Positions 43,686-53,230 are shown, numbered from the stretch's first letter. The stretch: DNA of 64,000 bases from Streptomyces sp. NBC_00525 (GCF_036346595.1 NZ_CP107834.1:3162001-3226000); one strand, 5' to 3'. The notes: a model not told the origin generated them from the letters alone. Translations and numbers: made by a program.

Positions 43686-45100
43686 TGGCCCGGGTTCTTG
43701 AGTTCAAGCTGCCGGACCTCGGCGAGGGCCTGACCGAGGCCGAGATCGTGCGCTGGCTGGTGGAGGTCGGCGACGTCGTCGCCATCGACCAGCCGGTCGT
43801 CGAGGTCGAGACGGCCAAGGCGATGGTGGAGGTGCCCTGCCCGTACGGGGGCGTGGTGACCGCCCGCTTCGGCGACGAGGGCACGGAGCTTCCCGTGGGG
43901 GCGCCCCTGCTGACCGTCGCCGTCGGAACGCCCGAGCCCGCCGGGGCCGGTGCGGACGGCGATTCCGGTACGGAGGATTCCGGGTCCGGGAACGTGCTGG
44001 TGGGGTACGGGACGGGGGCCCCGCCGGTACGGCGCCGACGGGTGCGCCCGCAGGGGCTGAAGGCAGCCGTCGCGGTGACCGTCGAGCCTGCGCCGCCCGC
44101 CGCCGAGGCCGCTCCCCCGGCCTCCGTGCCCGACCCGGCTCCCCCGGCCGCGGCGCCCGGCGTCGCTTCCCCGGCCTTCGTGCCCGCTTCCGCTTCCGGG
44201 CCGGTCGCGGTCGTTTCCCCGCTGGTGCGCAGGCTCGCCCGGCAGCACGATCTGGATCTCCGCCGGCTCGCCGGCTCCGGGCCGGACGGGCTGATCCTGC
44301 GGGCCGACGTCGAGAACGCGATCCGGGCGGCGGCCGAGGCCCCCGTTCCGGAGACCACCGCCCCGGAGGCCACCGGGACGGCCCCGAAGGCCGCGCCCGC
44401 CGCCGGTGAGCGGATTCCGCTGCGCGGTGTTCGCGGCGCCGTCGCCGACAAGCTGGCCCGCAGCCGTCGCGAGATTCCCGACGCCACCTGCTGGGTCGAC
44501 GCCGACGCCACCGAGCTGATGGCCGCGCGGGCCGCGATGAACAGCGTCGCCGGACCCGGTACGCCCAAGGTGTCCGTCCTCGCGCTCCTCGCCCGCATCT
44601 GCACGGCGGCCCTCGCCCGCCACCCGGAGCTGAACGCCACGGTGGACCAGGAGGCGCGCGAGATCGTACGGCTGCCGCAGGTCCACCTCGGGTTCGCGGC
44701 ACAGACCGAGCGGGGCCTGGTCGTCCCCGTCGTCCGCGACGCCCACACCCGCAGCACGGAGTCCATCGGCGCGGAGATCGCCCGGCTGACCGAGGCCGCG
44801 CGCACCGGCACGCTGACCCCCGCCGAGCTGACCGGCGGCACGTTCACCCTCAACAACTACGGAGTGTTCGGGGTGGACGGCTCGACGCCGATCATCAACC
44901 ACCCCGAGGCCGCGATGCTGGGTGTCGGCCGCATCGTCCCCAAGCCGTGGGTGCACGAGGGACAGCTGGCCGTGCGCCAGGTCGTCCAGCTCTCCCTCAC
45001 CTTCGACCACCGCGTCTGCGACGGCGGCACCGCCGGGGGCTTCCTCCGGTATGTGGCGGACTGCGTGGAGCGGCCGGCGCTGCTGCTGCGGAGCCTGTAG
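43685..45100 (+). CDS. bkdC2: Branched-chain 2-oxo acid dehydrogenase E2 (lipoamide acyltransferase)
   Basis: A 471-aa core of the complex. It has one lipoyl domain (about 1-80, lipoyl lysine in VEVETAKAMVEVP), a Pro/Ala-rich linker, an E1/E3-binding domain (SPLVRRLARQHDLDLRRLAGSGPDGLILRADVENAI, about 180-215) and an acyltransferase domain ending in the catalytic SLTFDHRVCDGGTAGGFL. No E3 gene follows, as usual in streptomycetes, where lipoamide dehydrogenase is shared. ATG overlaps the E1beta stop by one base. Confidence 0.94.
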   Translation: MARVLEFKLPDLGEGLTEAEIVRWLVEVGDVVAIDQPVVEVETAKAMVEVPCPYGGVVTARFGDEGTELPVGAPLLTVAVGTPEPAGAGADGDSGTEDSGSGNVLVGYGTGAPPVRRRRVRPQGLKAAVAVTVEPAPPAAEAAPPASVPDPAPPAAAPGVASPAFVPASASGPVAVVSPLVRRLARQHDLDLRRLAGSGPDGLILRADVENAIRAAAEAPVPETTAPEATGTAPKAAPAAGERIPLRGVRGAVADKLARSRREIPDATCWVDADATELMAARAAMNSVAGPGTPKVSVLALLARICTAALARHPELNATVDQEAREIVRLPQVHLGFAAQTERGLVVPVVRDAHTRSTESIGAEIARLTEAARTGTLTPAELTGGTFTLNNYGVFGVDGSTPIINHPEAAMLGVGRIVPKPWVHEGQLAVRQVVQLSLTFDHRVCDGGTAGGFLRYVADCVERPALLLRSL

Positions 45101-45159
45101 AGCCGCAGGTCCGGCAGGGCCGCGAGAGGGCGGCGGCCCGGCCCCCGCATACTCGGGGC

Positions 45160-46008
45160 ATGACCGCGTACGACGCCATCGTTCTCGCCGGAGGGGCCGC
45201 CGCCCGGCTGGGCGGCGCCGACAAGCCGGGCCTGCGGGTCGGCGGCCGGACCCTGCTCGACCGGGTGCTCACCGCGTGCCCCGACGCGGGCACCACGGTC
45301 GTCGTGGGAGACCGGCGGCCCACCGCGCGTCCGGTGACCTGGGCCCGTGAAGCCCCGCCCGGCGGCGGCCCGTTGGCAGCGCTCCACGCCGGAGTCCGGC
45401 ACACCTCGGCACAGAGCGTGCTCGTGCTCTCCGCCGACCTGCCGTTCCTCGGCACGGACACCGTCCGCGCCCTGCTGACCGCCTCGGCAGGGACCGGGGC
45501 GGAAGGTGCCCTGTGCCACGACGAGAACGGCCGCGACCAGCCGCTGGTCGCCGTCTACCGCGCCGAGCCCCTGCGCCGCGAGCTGGCACTCCTCGCCGCC
45601 GAACACGGCGGGCTCGCCGGGCTGCCGCTGCGCCTCCTCACAGGGGAACTGACGCTGCGCCGGGTGCCGGCCGGGCCGCTCGCCTCGTTCGACTGCGACA
45701 CCTGGGAGGACATCGCTTCCGCCCGTGCCCGGATCAGAGAACATGGGACGGTGCTGGATGAATGGATCACCGCAGTCAAGGAAGAACTCGGCCTCGACCT
45801 CGATGTCGACACGACCCTCCTGCTCGACCTCGCCCGTGACGCCGCCCATGGCGTCGCCCGGCCCGCCGCGCCCCTGACCACCTTCCTGGTCGGGTACGCG
45901 GCCGGACGGGCGAGCGGCGCGGGCGGCGGGCCCGAAGCGGTCGCGGAGGCCGCCCGCAAGGCGGCGGCGCTGGCGCTCCGGTGGGCGGACGAGACCGGGA
46001 CGCCGTGA
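45160..46008 (+). CDS. MobA-like nucleotidyltransferase fused to a DUF6457 domain
   Basis: A 282-aa protein. Residues 1-195 form a Rossmann-like NTP transferase with LAGGAAARLGGADKPGLRVGGRTLLDRVL, LSADLPFLG and CDTWEDI, as in MobA, which attaches GMP to molybdopterin. Residues about 198-282 (LDEWITAVKEELGLDLDVDTTLLLDLARDAAHGVARPAAPLTTFLVGYAAG) match the DUF6457 helical domain that streptomycete MobA-like proteins carry. Followed by moeA with a GTGA overlap, so a role in molybdenum cofactor synthesis is probable. Confidence 0.87.
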   Translation: MTAYDAIVLAGGAAARLGGADKPGLRVGGRTLLDRVLTACPDAGTTVVVGDRRPTARPVTWAREAPPGGGPLAALHAGVRHTSAQSVLVLSADLPFLGTDTVRALLTASAGTGAEGALCHDENGRDQPLVAVYRAEPLRRELALLAAEHGGLAGLPLRLLTGELTLRRVPAGPLASFDCDTWEDIASARARIREHGTVLDEWITAVKEELGLDLDVDTTLLLDLARDAAHGVARPAAPLTTFLVGYAAGRASGAGGGPEAVAEAARKAAALALRWADETGTP

Positions 46009-47414
46009 CGGGCCGCGGCGCCGGAGCGGTGGGCGGCCGCGGCGCCGCCCCCACCACCGGCGGGCCGAGCGAGGCGGAGGCGCGCCGCGCGGACGAGGAG
46101 CGGGCCGTCGCCCAGGCCCTGGCCCTCGCCGGTCCGGTGAGCGGTTCGCGCGTTTCCCCCGGCCACCGGGCGTCGGCCGTCTCCTGGCGGGCGGCCCGGG
46201 ACATCGCCCGGCGGGCCGGCCGGCGGGGCGGCGTGGGCGGTGAGCGGGTACAGCTGGACGAGGCGCTGGGGCGGCTGCTGGGGGAGCCGCTGGCCGCGCT
46301 CACCGATCTGCCGTCCTTCGACACCTCCGCCATGGACGGCTGGGCCGTCGCCGGGCCGGGGCCCTGGCGCATCCGGGACGACGGCGGCATCCTCGCGGGT
46401 CATGGCGCCCCCGCCCCCCTGCCCGACGGCGAAGCCGTCCGCATCGCCACCGGCGCCCGTATCCCGGCGGAGGTCACCGCCGTCATTCGCAGCGAACACG
46501 CGCACGCCGACGAGGCCAAGGGGCTGCTGTACGCCCAGCGGACCGTCGTCCAGGGGCAGGACATCCGGCCGCGCGGCCAGGAGTGCCGGGCGGGGGAGCA
46601 CCTTCTCCCCGCCGGAACGATCGTGACCCCCGCCGTGCTCGGCCTGGCGGCAGCCGCCGGGTACGACGAACTGTCCGTACGGGCCCGGCCGCGTGTCGAG
46701 GTCCTCGTTCTGGGCGACGAGTTGCTGACCGCGGGGCTGCCGCAGGACGGGCTGATCCGCGACGCGCTGGGGCCCATGATCGGGCCCTGGGTGCGGGCGC
46801 TGGGCGCCGAGGTCGCCCCGCCGCGCCGCCTCGGCGACGACGCGGAGGCCCTGTGGAAGGCGCTCACCGGCTCCGACGCCGACCTGATCATCACGACCGG
46901 TGGTACCGCCGCCGGCCCCGTGGACCACGTCCACCGTGTGCTCGCCCGGATCGGCGCCGAACTGCTGGTCGACGGAGTCGCCGTACGTCCCGGTCACCCG
47001 ATGCTGCTGGCCCGCCTGGACGCCGCCGGCCGCCATCTCGTCGGGCTGCCCGGCAATCCCCTCGCCGCCGTCTCCGGGCTTCTCACCCTCGCCGGGCCGC
47101 TGCTCGTCGGGCTCGGTGGCCGTACCCCCGATGAGCCGTACCGGACACCCGTGCGCGACGATGTCCAGGGGCATCCGCATGACACCCGGCTCGTGCCCGT
47201 CGTGTACCGGGCCGGCACGCAGTCCGGAACCGGGGGCGGGGCGGAGTGCGTCGTACCACTGCGTTACAACGGTCCCGCGATGTTGCGCGGGATCGCCGCC
47301 GCGGACGGGCTGGCCGTTGTGGAGCCGGGCGGGGTACGGTCCGGCACCGAGGTGGAGATCCTCGATCTACCGTGGGCCTCGGCGACGCCGTGGACTGAAG
47401 GGTGTTTCACGTGA
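46005..47414 (+). CDS. moeA: Molybdopterin molybdenumtransferase MoeA-like
   Basis: A 469-aa protein. A 70-80 residue Ala/Arg-rich N-terminal extension precedes the MoeA core: LPSFDTSAMDGWAV, VRIATGARIPAEVTAVIRSE, then the MPT-binding domain with VLGDELLTAGLPQDGLIRD and LIITTGGTAAGPVDHVHRVLARIG, and GLPGNPLAAVSGL. It inserts molybdenum into molybdopterin. The last codons and the TGA stop lie inside a parS site (47404-47417), a position that may constrain the C-terminal residues. Confidence 0.9.
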   Translation: MTGRGAGAVGGRGAAPTTGGPSEAEARRADEERAVAQALALAGPVSGSRVSPGHRASAVSWRAARDIARRAGRRGGVGGERVQLDEALGRLLGEPLAALTDLPSFDTSAMDGWAVAGPGPWRIRDDGGILAGHGAPAPLPDGEAVRIATGARIPAEVTAVIRSEHAHADEAKGLLYAQRTVVQGQDIRPRGQECRAGEHLLPAGTIVTPAVLGLAAAAGYDELSVRARPRVEVLVLGDELLTAGLPQDGLIRDALGPMIGPWVRALGAEVAPPRRLGDDAEALWKALTGSDADLIITTGGTAAGPVDHVHRVLARIGAELLVDGVAVRPGHPMLLARLDAAGRHLVGLPGNPLAAVSGLLTLAGPLLVGLGGRTPDEPYRTPVRDDVQGHPHDTRLVPVVYRAGTQSGTGGGAECVVPLRYNGPAMLRGIAAADGLAVVEPGGVRSGTEVEILDLPWASATPWTEGCFT

Positions 47415-47417
47415 AAC
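47404..47417. promoter_or_regulatory. parS site spanning the moeA stop and the K+ channel start
   Basis: A perfect GTTTCACGTGAAAC. It contains the last two codons and the TGA of moeA and the GTG start of the next gene. Confidence 0.93.
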
Positions 47418-48508
47418 TTCCCGGCCATGACGCGATGGCCAGGCGGGCCGACGAACAGGTCGTCCCCACTCGGGTGATGCTTCCGCGCCGAGTCGTGGAC
47501 GGCCCGGCACGCCAGGTGGCCAAGCGCCTGATGATGGCTCTGATGGTGCTGGCCGTCACCGTGTTCATCGTCTGGGTCGACCGTGCCGGCTACCACGACG
47601 CCGCCGACGACTCGGTCGATCTGCTGGACTCGGTGTACTACGCCACGGTCACCCTCTCCACCACCGGATACGGCGACATCACCCCGTACAGCGACAGCGC
47701 CCGCCTCATGAACGTGGTGCTCGTGACACCGCTGCGCGTGCTCTTCCTCATCATCCTGGTCGGCACCACCCTCGAAGTCCTCACCGAGCGGACCCGCGAG
47801 GACTTCCGGCTGAAGCGTTGGAGAACCAACTTGCGTGACCACACCGTCGTCGTCGGCTTCGGTACGAAGGGCCGTTCGGCGATCCAGACCCTGCGCGCCA
47901 CCGGACTGAGCAAGGAACAGATCGTCATCGTCGACCCGGCGTCCAAGGTGATCGAGATCGCCAACGCCGAAGGGTTCACCGGAGTCGTCGGCGACGCCAC
48001 CCGCAGCGATGTCCTGCTCCGCGCCGAGCTGCAGAAGGCGCGTCAGGTCATCATCGCCACCCAGCGCGACGACACCGCCGTGCTGGTCGCGCTGACCGCC
48101 CGCCAGCTCAACCGCGGTGCGAAGATCGTGGCCGCGGTGCGCGAGGAGGAGAACGCCCCGCTGCTGCGGCAGTCCGGCGCCGACGCCGTGATCACCAGCG
48201 CCAGTGCGGCCGGCCGGCTCCTCGGTCTCTCGGTGCTCAGCCCCAGCGCGGGCACGGTCATGGAGGACCTCATCCAGCAGGGCAGCGGCCTCGACCTCGT
48301 CGAACGGCCGGTGATAAAGAGCGAGGTCGGCAAGAACGTACGCGAGACGGACGACCTGGTGGTCAGCGTGCTGCGCGGGCACCGGCTCCTCGGCTACGAC
48401 GACCCGGCGGCGAGCCCCTTGCAGCTGACGGACCGCCTGATCACCATCGTGCGCGCCTCGAACGAGCCGCCCGCCCACCCGCCGCACCAGAACCTCCCGC
48501 TGTCCTGA
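47411..48508 (+). CDS. Potassium channel with RCK (TrkA-N) domain
   Basis: A 365-aa protein. GTG 47411 is chosen for its AAGGG at 47398-47402; an in-frame GTG at 47402 has none. A membrane helix (about 42-60) and a pore helix precede the filter TLSTTGYGD and a second helix (MNVVLVTPLRVLFLIILVGTTLE). A cytoplasmic RCK unit has VVVGFGTKGRSAIQTL, VIVDPASKVIEIANAEGFTGVVGDATR and a C-terminal TrkA-C-like region. The two-helix plus RCK form is that of MthK-type channels gated by ligands. Confidence 0.93.
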   Translation: MKLPGHDAMARRADEQVVPTRVMLPRRVVDGPARQVAKRLMMALMVLAVTVFIVWVDRAGYHDAADDSVDLLDSVYYATVTLSTTGYGDITPYSDSARLMNVVLVTPLRVLFLIILVGTTLEVLTERTREDFRLKRWRTNLRDHTVVVGFGTKGRSAIQTLRATGLSKEQIVIVDPASKVIEIANAEGFTGVVGDATRSDVLLRAELQKARQVIIATQRDDTAVLVALTARQLNRGAKIVAAVREEENAPLLRQSGADAVITSASAAGRLLGLSVLSPSAGTVMEDLIQQGSGLDLVERPVIKSEVGKNVRETDDLVVSVLRGHRLLGYDDPAASPLQLTDRLITIVRASNEPPAHPPHQNLPLS

Positions 48509-48564
48509 TCCCGACTGATCCCGACTGATCCCGACTGATCCCGACTGAGCCCGGCTGAACCCGA
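48505..48564. repeat. 10-bp tandem repeat, six units
   Basis: CTGATCCCGA is repeated exactly four times (48505-48544), then CTGAGCCCGG and CTGAACCCGA. The first unit covers the end of the K+ channel stop codon. Confidence 0.8.
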
Positions 48565-48666
48565 TCGGGCCGCCCCGCCACGCACCGCCCCGCCCCGCCA
48601 CGCCCGCCGCCGCGCCGCACCCCGGTCGGCCCGGAGCGCGGCGCGGTACGGAGTAGCCTCGCGGCC

Positions 48667-49656
48667 ATGCATGCGATCACGATCCCCGAACCCGGTGGCC
48701 CCGAGGCGCTCGTGTGGGCCGAGGTGCCCGATCCCGTACCCGGCGAGGGCGAGGTCCTCGTGGACGTCGTGTCCAGTGCGGTCAACCGGGCCGACGTCCT
48801 CCAGCGGCAGGGGTTCTACAACCCGCCGCCGGGCGCGTCCCCCTACCCCGGTCTGGAGTGCTCGGGCCGGATCGCGGCCCTCGGCCCCGGCGTCAACGGC
48901 TGGGCCGTCGGCGACGAGGTGTGCGCGCTCCTCGCGGGCGGCGGATACGCGGAGAAGGTCGCCGTCCCGGCGGGCCAGCTCCTCCCCGTACCCAAGGGCC
49001 TCGACCTCGCGCAGGCCGCGGCGCTGCCCGAGGTGACGGCCACCGTCTGGTCCAACGTCTTCATGGTGGCCCATCTGCGCCCCGCCGAGACCCTGCTGGT
49101 GCACGGCGGGTCCAGCGGCATCGGCACGATGGCCATCCAGCTCGCCAAGGCGGTCGGGGCACGGGTCGCGGTGACGGCCGGCAGCCCGGACAAGCTGGCG
49201 CGCTGCGCGGAGCTGGGCGCGGACATCCTGATCGACTACCGCGAGCAGGACTTCGTCGAGGAGATCCGCGAGACCACTGCCGGGGCGGGCGCGGACGTCA
49301 TCCTCGACATCATGGGCGCGAAGTATCTCGACCGGAACGTGGAGGCCCTCGCCGTCAACGGCCGGCTCGCCGTCATCGGGCTCCAGGGCGGGGCCAAGGG
49401 CGAGCTGAACCTCGGCACACTGCTGAGGAAGCGGGCCGCCGTCACGGCGACCTCGCTGCGCGGGCGCCCGCTCGCCGAGAAGGCGGCGATCGTCGCCGCC
49501 GTACGCGAGCACGTCTGGCCGCTCGTCGCGGACGGGATCGTCAAGCCGGTCGTCGACCGCACGGTGCCGATGCGGGACGCGGCGGAGGGACACCGCGTGA
49601 TGGAGTCCAGCACGCACATCGGCAAGGTGCTGCTCCAGGCCCCCGCCGCCGCCTGA
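48667..49656 (+). CDS. qor: Zinc-independent NAD(P)H quinone oxidoreductase
   Basis: A 329-aa medium-chain dehydrogenase. The catalytic N-terminal domain has VNRADVLQRQGFYNPPPGASPYPGLECSGRI. The nucleotide fold has LLVHGGSSGIGTMAIQLAKAVGARV. The usual zinc cysteines are absent, as in quinone reductase or PIG3-like members. It lacks an operon partner and ends on a strong terminator shared with the convergent bpa gene. Confidence 0.9.
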   Translation: MHAITIPEPGGPEALVWAEVPDPVPGEGEVLVDVVSSAVNRADVLQRQGFYNPPPGASPYPGLECSGRIAALGPGVNGWAVGDEVCALLAGGGYAEKVAVPAGQLLPVPKGLDLAQAAALPEVTATVWSNVFMVAHLRPAETLLVHGGSSGIGTMAIQLAKAVGARVAVTAGSPDKLARCAELGADILIDYREQDFVEEIRETTAGAGADVILDIMGAKYLDRNVEALAVNGRLAVIGLQGGAKGELNLGTLLRKRAAVTATSLRGRPLAEKAAIVAAVREHVWPLVADGIVKPVVDRTVPMRDAAEGHRVMESSTHIGKVLLQAPAAA

Positions 49657-49689
49657 ACCGGTACCGCCTCCCCCGCCGCGAAACGAACC

Positions 49690-49721
49690 GGGGCCCGGCA
49701 CACGGGAGTGTGCCGGGCCCC
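49690..49721. terminator. Bidirectional terminator
   Basis: GGGGCCCGGCACAC and GTGTGCCGGGCCCC, a perfect 14-bp stem with loop GGGA, between the converging qor and bpa genes. Confidence 0.88.
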
Positions 49722-49744
49722 TGGGACGTCGTCGGTCGGGCTGT

Positions 49745-50308
49745 TTACAGGTACGGCCCCGAACGGACCGGGCCGTGCGGGTCGATTCCGCCGTCCTCCT
49801 CGTGACCGCTGCCCGGCGGCAGCGCTCGGCGCATCTGCTCCAACTGGGCCCGGGCCGCCATCTGCTGGGCGAACAGGGCGGTCTGGATGCCGTGGAAAAG
49901 GCCCTCCAGCCAGCCCACGAGCTGCGCCTGGGCGATCCGCAGTTCCGCTTCGGAGGGGACGGAGTCGTCGGTGAACGGCAGCGACAGCCGCTCCAGCTCC
50001 TCGACCAGTTCGGGCGCGAGCCCGTCCTCCAGCTCCTTGACCGAACCGGCGTGGATCTCCTTCAGACGCACCCGGCTCGCCTCGTCGAGAGGAGCCGCCC
50101 TGACCTCCTCCAGGAGCTGCTTGATCATGCTGCCGATGCGCATGACCTTCGCGGGCTGCTCGACCATCTCCGTCACCGGGACCTCCCGCGACTCGTCGTC
50201 AGTGTCACCGCCGCCGATCGCCATTCCGTCCTGTCCCACTACGAGGACCTGGGGGTGCTCCTGCGACCGTTCATTCCTCGGCATCTCCATGCCGTCATTG
50301 TCTCGCAC
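49745..50308 (-). CDS. bpa: Bacterial proteasome activator (Bpa/PafE)
   Basis: A 187-aa DUF2587 protein: PVTEMVEQPAKVMRIGSMIKQLLEEVRAAPLDEASRVRLKEIHAGSVKELEDGLAPELVEELERLSLPF and ELRIAQAQLVGWLEGLFHGIQTALFAQQMAARAQLEQM, the four-helix ring-forming body. The C-terminal RSGPYL is close to the GQYL that docks on the 20S proteasome. It opens the proteasome gate without ATP (known for M. tuberculosis PafE). ATG 50308 and 50290 are both possible starts. Confidence 0.93.
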   Translation of the reverse strand: MRDNDGMEMPRNERSQEHPQVLVVGQDGMAIGGGDTDDESREVPVTEMVEQPAKVMRIGSMIKQLLEEVRAAPLDEASRVRLKEIHAGSVKELEDGLAPELVEELERLSLPFTDDSVPSEAELRIAQAQLVGWLEGLFHGIQTALFAQQMAARAQLEQMRRALPPGSGHEEDGGIDPHGPVRSGPYL

Positions 50309-50327
50309 ACACGGCGCTCACCACTGT

Positions 50328-50368
50328 GGTGCCCCCGGGAACGGTTGATCCACCGTCCCGGAGGCACC
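50328..50368 (-). terminator. Terminator of the ABC permease operon
   Basis: GGTGCCCCCGGGAACGGT and ACCGTCCCGGAGGCACC form a long stem with one mismatch and a bulge, directly after the permease stop. Confidence 0.65.
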
Positions 50369-50383
50369 GAACAGCCCAGCCGC

Positions 50384-53230
50384 TCAGCCGGCCCGGCGCG
50401 ACAGGGACGATCGCGAGCGGGTGAAGACCGCCGCGAGGACGCCCGCGAGCAGCGGGACCGCCACGGCCAGCAGCCCGATCGTCGCCCAGGGCACCACGAT
50501 CGGCGTGTACGCGGACTCCATCGGCGTGACCCGCATCTGCTTCATCGCCTCGCGCAGATCGACCAGCCGCAGCGCCACCGCCGGCACCAGGCCCGCCGCC
50601 GTCCCCAGCAGCACCCCGGTCAGCGCCACCACCAGGCACTGGAAGCCGGAGAGCGAGCGCCGCACGTGCGGGGGCGCGCCCACCGCGCTGAGCGTGGTGA
50701 GGTCGGCCTCCGCGTCCGCCTTGGCCAGACCGGTCGTGATCGCGGCGGCGCCCATCGTCACCACCCCGGCGAACAGGGTGAGGAACAGCAGGATGGTGCT
50801 GCTCCGGTCGTTGGCACCGGAGTTGGTCTGCACCCAGAGGCCGCCGCCCGCCTGGTCGATGGCGGCCGACACCCGCTGGCTCTCCGCGTCCGTGGGCGTG
50901 TGCCTCACCGTGTACACGGTGCCGTACGGCTCGGTGTACAGGCCGAGGCGTTCGGCGGTGCGCTGCGGCAGGATCATGCGGACGCCGGGCGTCGGGGCGT
51001 ACTCCGGCTTCGCCACGTAGACCTTGAGCCGGTCGGTGGTCTTCTCGGGCGGGCCGGGGTGCAGCTCGCGGTTCTTCGTGTCCTTGTCGTTGTACCGGTG
51101 GACGGCCTTGAGGGTGACCTCGCCGTTCTCCGCGTACGCCTCGTTGAGCAGGACGGGGGTGCCGGCCTTCAGGGCGGCGGCCGCCGCCGGGTCGTGGAGC
51201 TTCACATAGGTGTCGAGGAACGCGGCGTCGGCGACGACGATGTTGTTGGCGTCGGAGTTGAAGGAGCTGGTGGAGACGCGCACGTCCACGCAGGCCGGGG
51301 TCCGCATCATCGCGCGGTGCTCGTCGGCGGAGAGCCGTGCGGCCAGTTCCTTGGCGCCGTCGGCGTCGAGCGGGCAGGTGTGGCCCTTACCAGCGGGCTT
51401 GACCAGCTCCATGGAGCCGCAGCTGTCCTCCTCCTCGTAGTAGATGTTGCAGTCGCTGCCCGCCCAGACGCGCGAGACGTCCGCGCGCCTTCCGGTCACC
51501 GCCATGTTGTGCTCGACGGCGGCACGGGCCACCGGAAGCCGCGCGGCGGACTCGGCGTCACCGGCCGACAGGGAGATCGTGCCCTCAGTCAGCGTGGGCA
51601 GGTAGTCGTAGTCGGACTCGGCCAGGTTGCTGGCCATGTACGTGGCGATGGCCACCGAGCCCGCCACGGCCGCCATCACGGCCGCCACCGCGGGGGCGGT
51701 ACGGCCCCGGTTGCGGGCCGCGTCGCGCAGCGCCATCCGGGGCGAGAGCGGGAGCCCGCGGCCGAGCCGGCCCAGCAGCCCGACGATCACCGGAATGCAG
51801 GCGAGCAGCCCGATCTCGGCGACGACCGAACCGCCGGCGACCAGCATGGAATCGCCGCTGGTGCCCCCGTACACGGCGACGAGCACGCCGAGCGCCAGCG
51901 CACAGGCGCCCGTGACGGGCAGCACCCGCGAGCTGCGGCGCACCCCGCGCCGGCCGGTCAGCGACTCCAGGACGGACTGCCGGCCCGCCACGATCGCCGG
52001 GGCGAGCGCCGCCAGCAGACCGGTGACCAGGCCCAGCGCGGCGATGACCAGGAGTTCGGTGGGACGGATCACCAGTGAGCCGAAGCGGTGCCCGGCCCAG
52101 CCCTCGATCATCGGCCGGAACACCACCGTGAGCAGCAGCCCGGCCGCGACACCGGCGACCGCCCCGGCGCCGCCGAGCACGACACCGCCGCCCAGGACGA
52201 CCGCGCGGACATGGCTCCGGTCGCCGCCGCAGGTGCCCAGCAGGCCCAGCTGGCGGCGGGAGCGGCGGGCGCCCACGGCGAACGCCGGTCCGGCCAGCAG
52301 CACGATCTCCAGGAGCGCCATCGCGACGACGGTGATGGCGGCGGCTCCGGCCTCACCGTCGCCGGAGCCGACGCGGTCGTAGTCCGGGTACGACTTGAGC
52401 AGCGGGATCTCGGACCTCGCCGGCGGGTTCTCGAAGACCTGCCGGGAGGAGACGACGGCACCGGCCTTGTTGGCCGCCAGCACGTCCTGCCAGTCGACCC
52501 CGGCCTGTCCCGGCATCTCGACCAGCCACTGCGGCTGGCCCGGATGGGGCTCCGGCACCTCCTTGTCGCGCTCGGCCAGCTTCTGCCAGGGGGCGATCAC
52601 CGCGCCCGGCTCGGCGTACAGCAGCTTCGCCTGGAGATCGGCGGGCAGCTCCACCGCGCCGCTGATCGTGTACTTCTTCCCGGACGGCGTCACCGTGACG
52701 TCGGAGCCCACGTGCAGGCCGGCCGACTCCAGGAACGGCTCGGTGGCCACCATCTCGCCCGTGCCGCGCGGGAACGCGCCCTTCAGCAGGTCGATCTTGC
52801 CGCGGGCCATCCGGTCCGAGGTCTTCAGCTCGATGATCTCGACGCTCGCGATCCCGTACGCGGTCGTGACCGTGCCCGGCACGGACTGCTCACTGATCGC
52901 CCGCGCTCCCCGGGGGAAGGCGGCCCGCATGTCGATCGGCGGCAGCTCCTCGTCGGGCATCTCGCCGACGGGGTTGTACATGTTGCCGTCGGGCATCTGC
53001 TCGACCGGTCCCATGCCCGCGTCGTTGAACAGCGCGTCGGCCGCACCGATCTGGGCCGTCAGATGCTCCGCCGGGCTCAGGTCCGCACTGCGGAACGTGA
53101 TGTCGGCGGCCGTGACGCCCAGGACCGGCAGCGCGATCATCGCGACCACCAGGGCGCTGCGGCCCTTGGCGCGCAGGGCGTCGCGGCGGGCTATCCGGAG
53201 GGCGGCGCGCCACCCCGTGAAGACGCTCAC
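50384..53230 (-). CDS. FtsX-like ABC transporter permease
   Basis: A 948-aa permease in two FtsX-type halves. An N-terminal helix (LVVAMIALPVLGVTA) and a large extracytoplasmic domain precede a first helix bundle (about 295-425). A second helix near 520-540 (TAPAVAAVMAAVAGSVAIATYMASNL) and a second outer domain follow, then a terminal bundle (about 825-935, with FLTLFAGVVTMGAAAI and FQCLVVALTGVLLGTAAGLVPA). It would export lipids, peptides or drugs with the ATPase encoded just upstream. GTG start overlaps its stop by GTGA. Confidence 0.9.
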   Translation of the reverse strand: MSVFTGWRAALRIARRDALRAKGRSALVVAMIALPVLGVTAADITFRSADLSPAEHLTAQIGAADALFNDAGMGPVEQMPDGNMYNPVGEMPDEELPPIDMRAAFPRGARAISEQSVPGTVTTAYGIASVEIIELKTSDRMARGKIDLLKGAFPRGTGEMVATEPFLESAGLHVGSDVTVTPSGKKYTISGAVELPADLQAKLLYAEPGAVIAPWQKLAERDKEVPEPHPGQPQWLVEMPGQAGVDWQDVLAANKAGAVVSSRQVFENPPARSEIPLLKSYPDYDRVGSGDGEAGAAAITVVAMALLEIVLLAGPAFAVGARRSRRQLGLLGTCGGDRSHVRAVVLGGGVVLGGAGAVAGVAAGLLLTVVFRPMIEGWAGHRFGSLVIRPTELLVIAALGLVTGLLAALAPAIVAGRQSVLESLTGRRGVRRSSRVLPVTGACALALGVLVAVYGGTSGDSMLVAGGSVVAEIGLLACIPVIVGLLGRLGRGLPLSPRMALRDAARNRGRTAPAVAAVMAAVAGSVAIATYMASNLAESDYDYLPTLTEGTISLSAGDAESAARLPVARAAVEHNMAVTGRRADVSRVWAGSDCNIYYEEEDSCGSMELVKPAGKGHTCPLDADGAKELAARLSADEHRAMMRTPACVDVRVSTSSFNSDANNIVVADAAFLDTYVKLHDPAAAAALKAGTPVLLNEAYAENGEVTLKAVHRYNDKDTKNRELHPGPPEKTTDRLKVYVAKPEYAPTPGVRMILPQRTAERLGLYTEPYGTVYTVRHTPTDAESQRVSAAIDQAGGGLWVQTNSGANDRSSTILLFLTLFAGVVTMGAAAITTGLAKADAEADLTTLSAVGAPPHVRRSLSGFQCLVVALTGVLLGTAAGLVPAVALRLVDLREAMKQMRVTPMESAYTPIVVPWATIGLLAVAVPLLAGVLAAVFTRSRSSLSRRAG

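Noticed and set aside
48505..48564. Short CRISPR-like array
   Set aside because: The units are head-to-tail with no spacers, and no cas gene is present.
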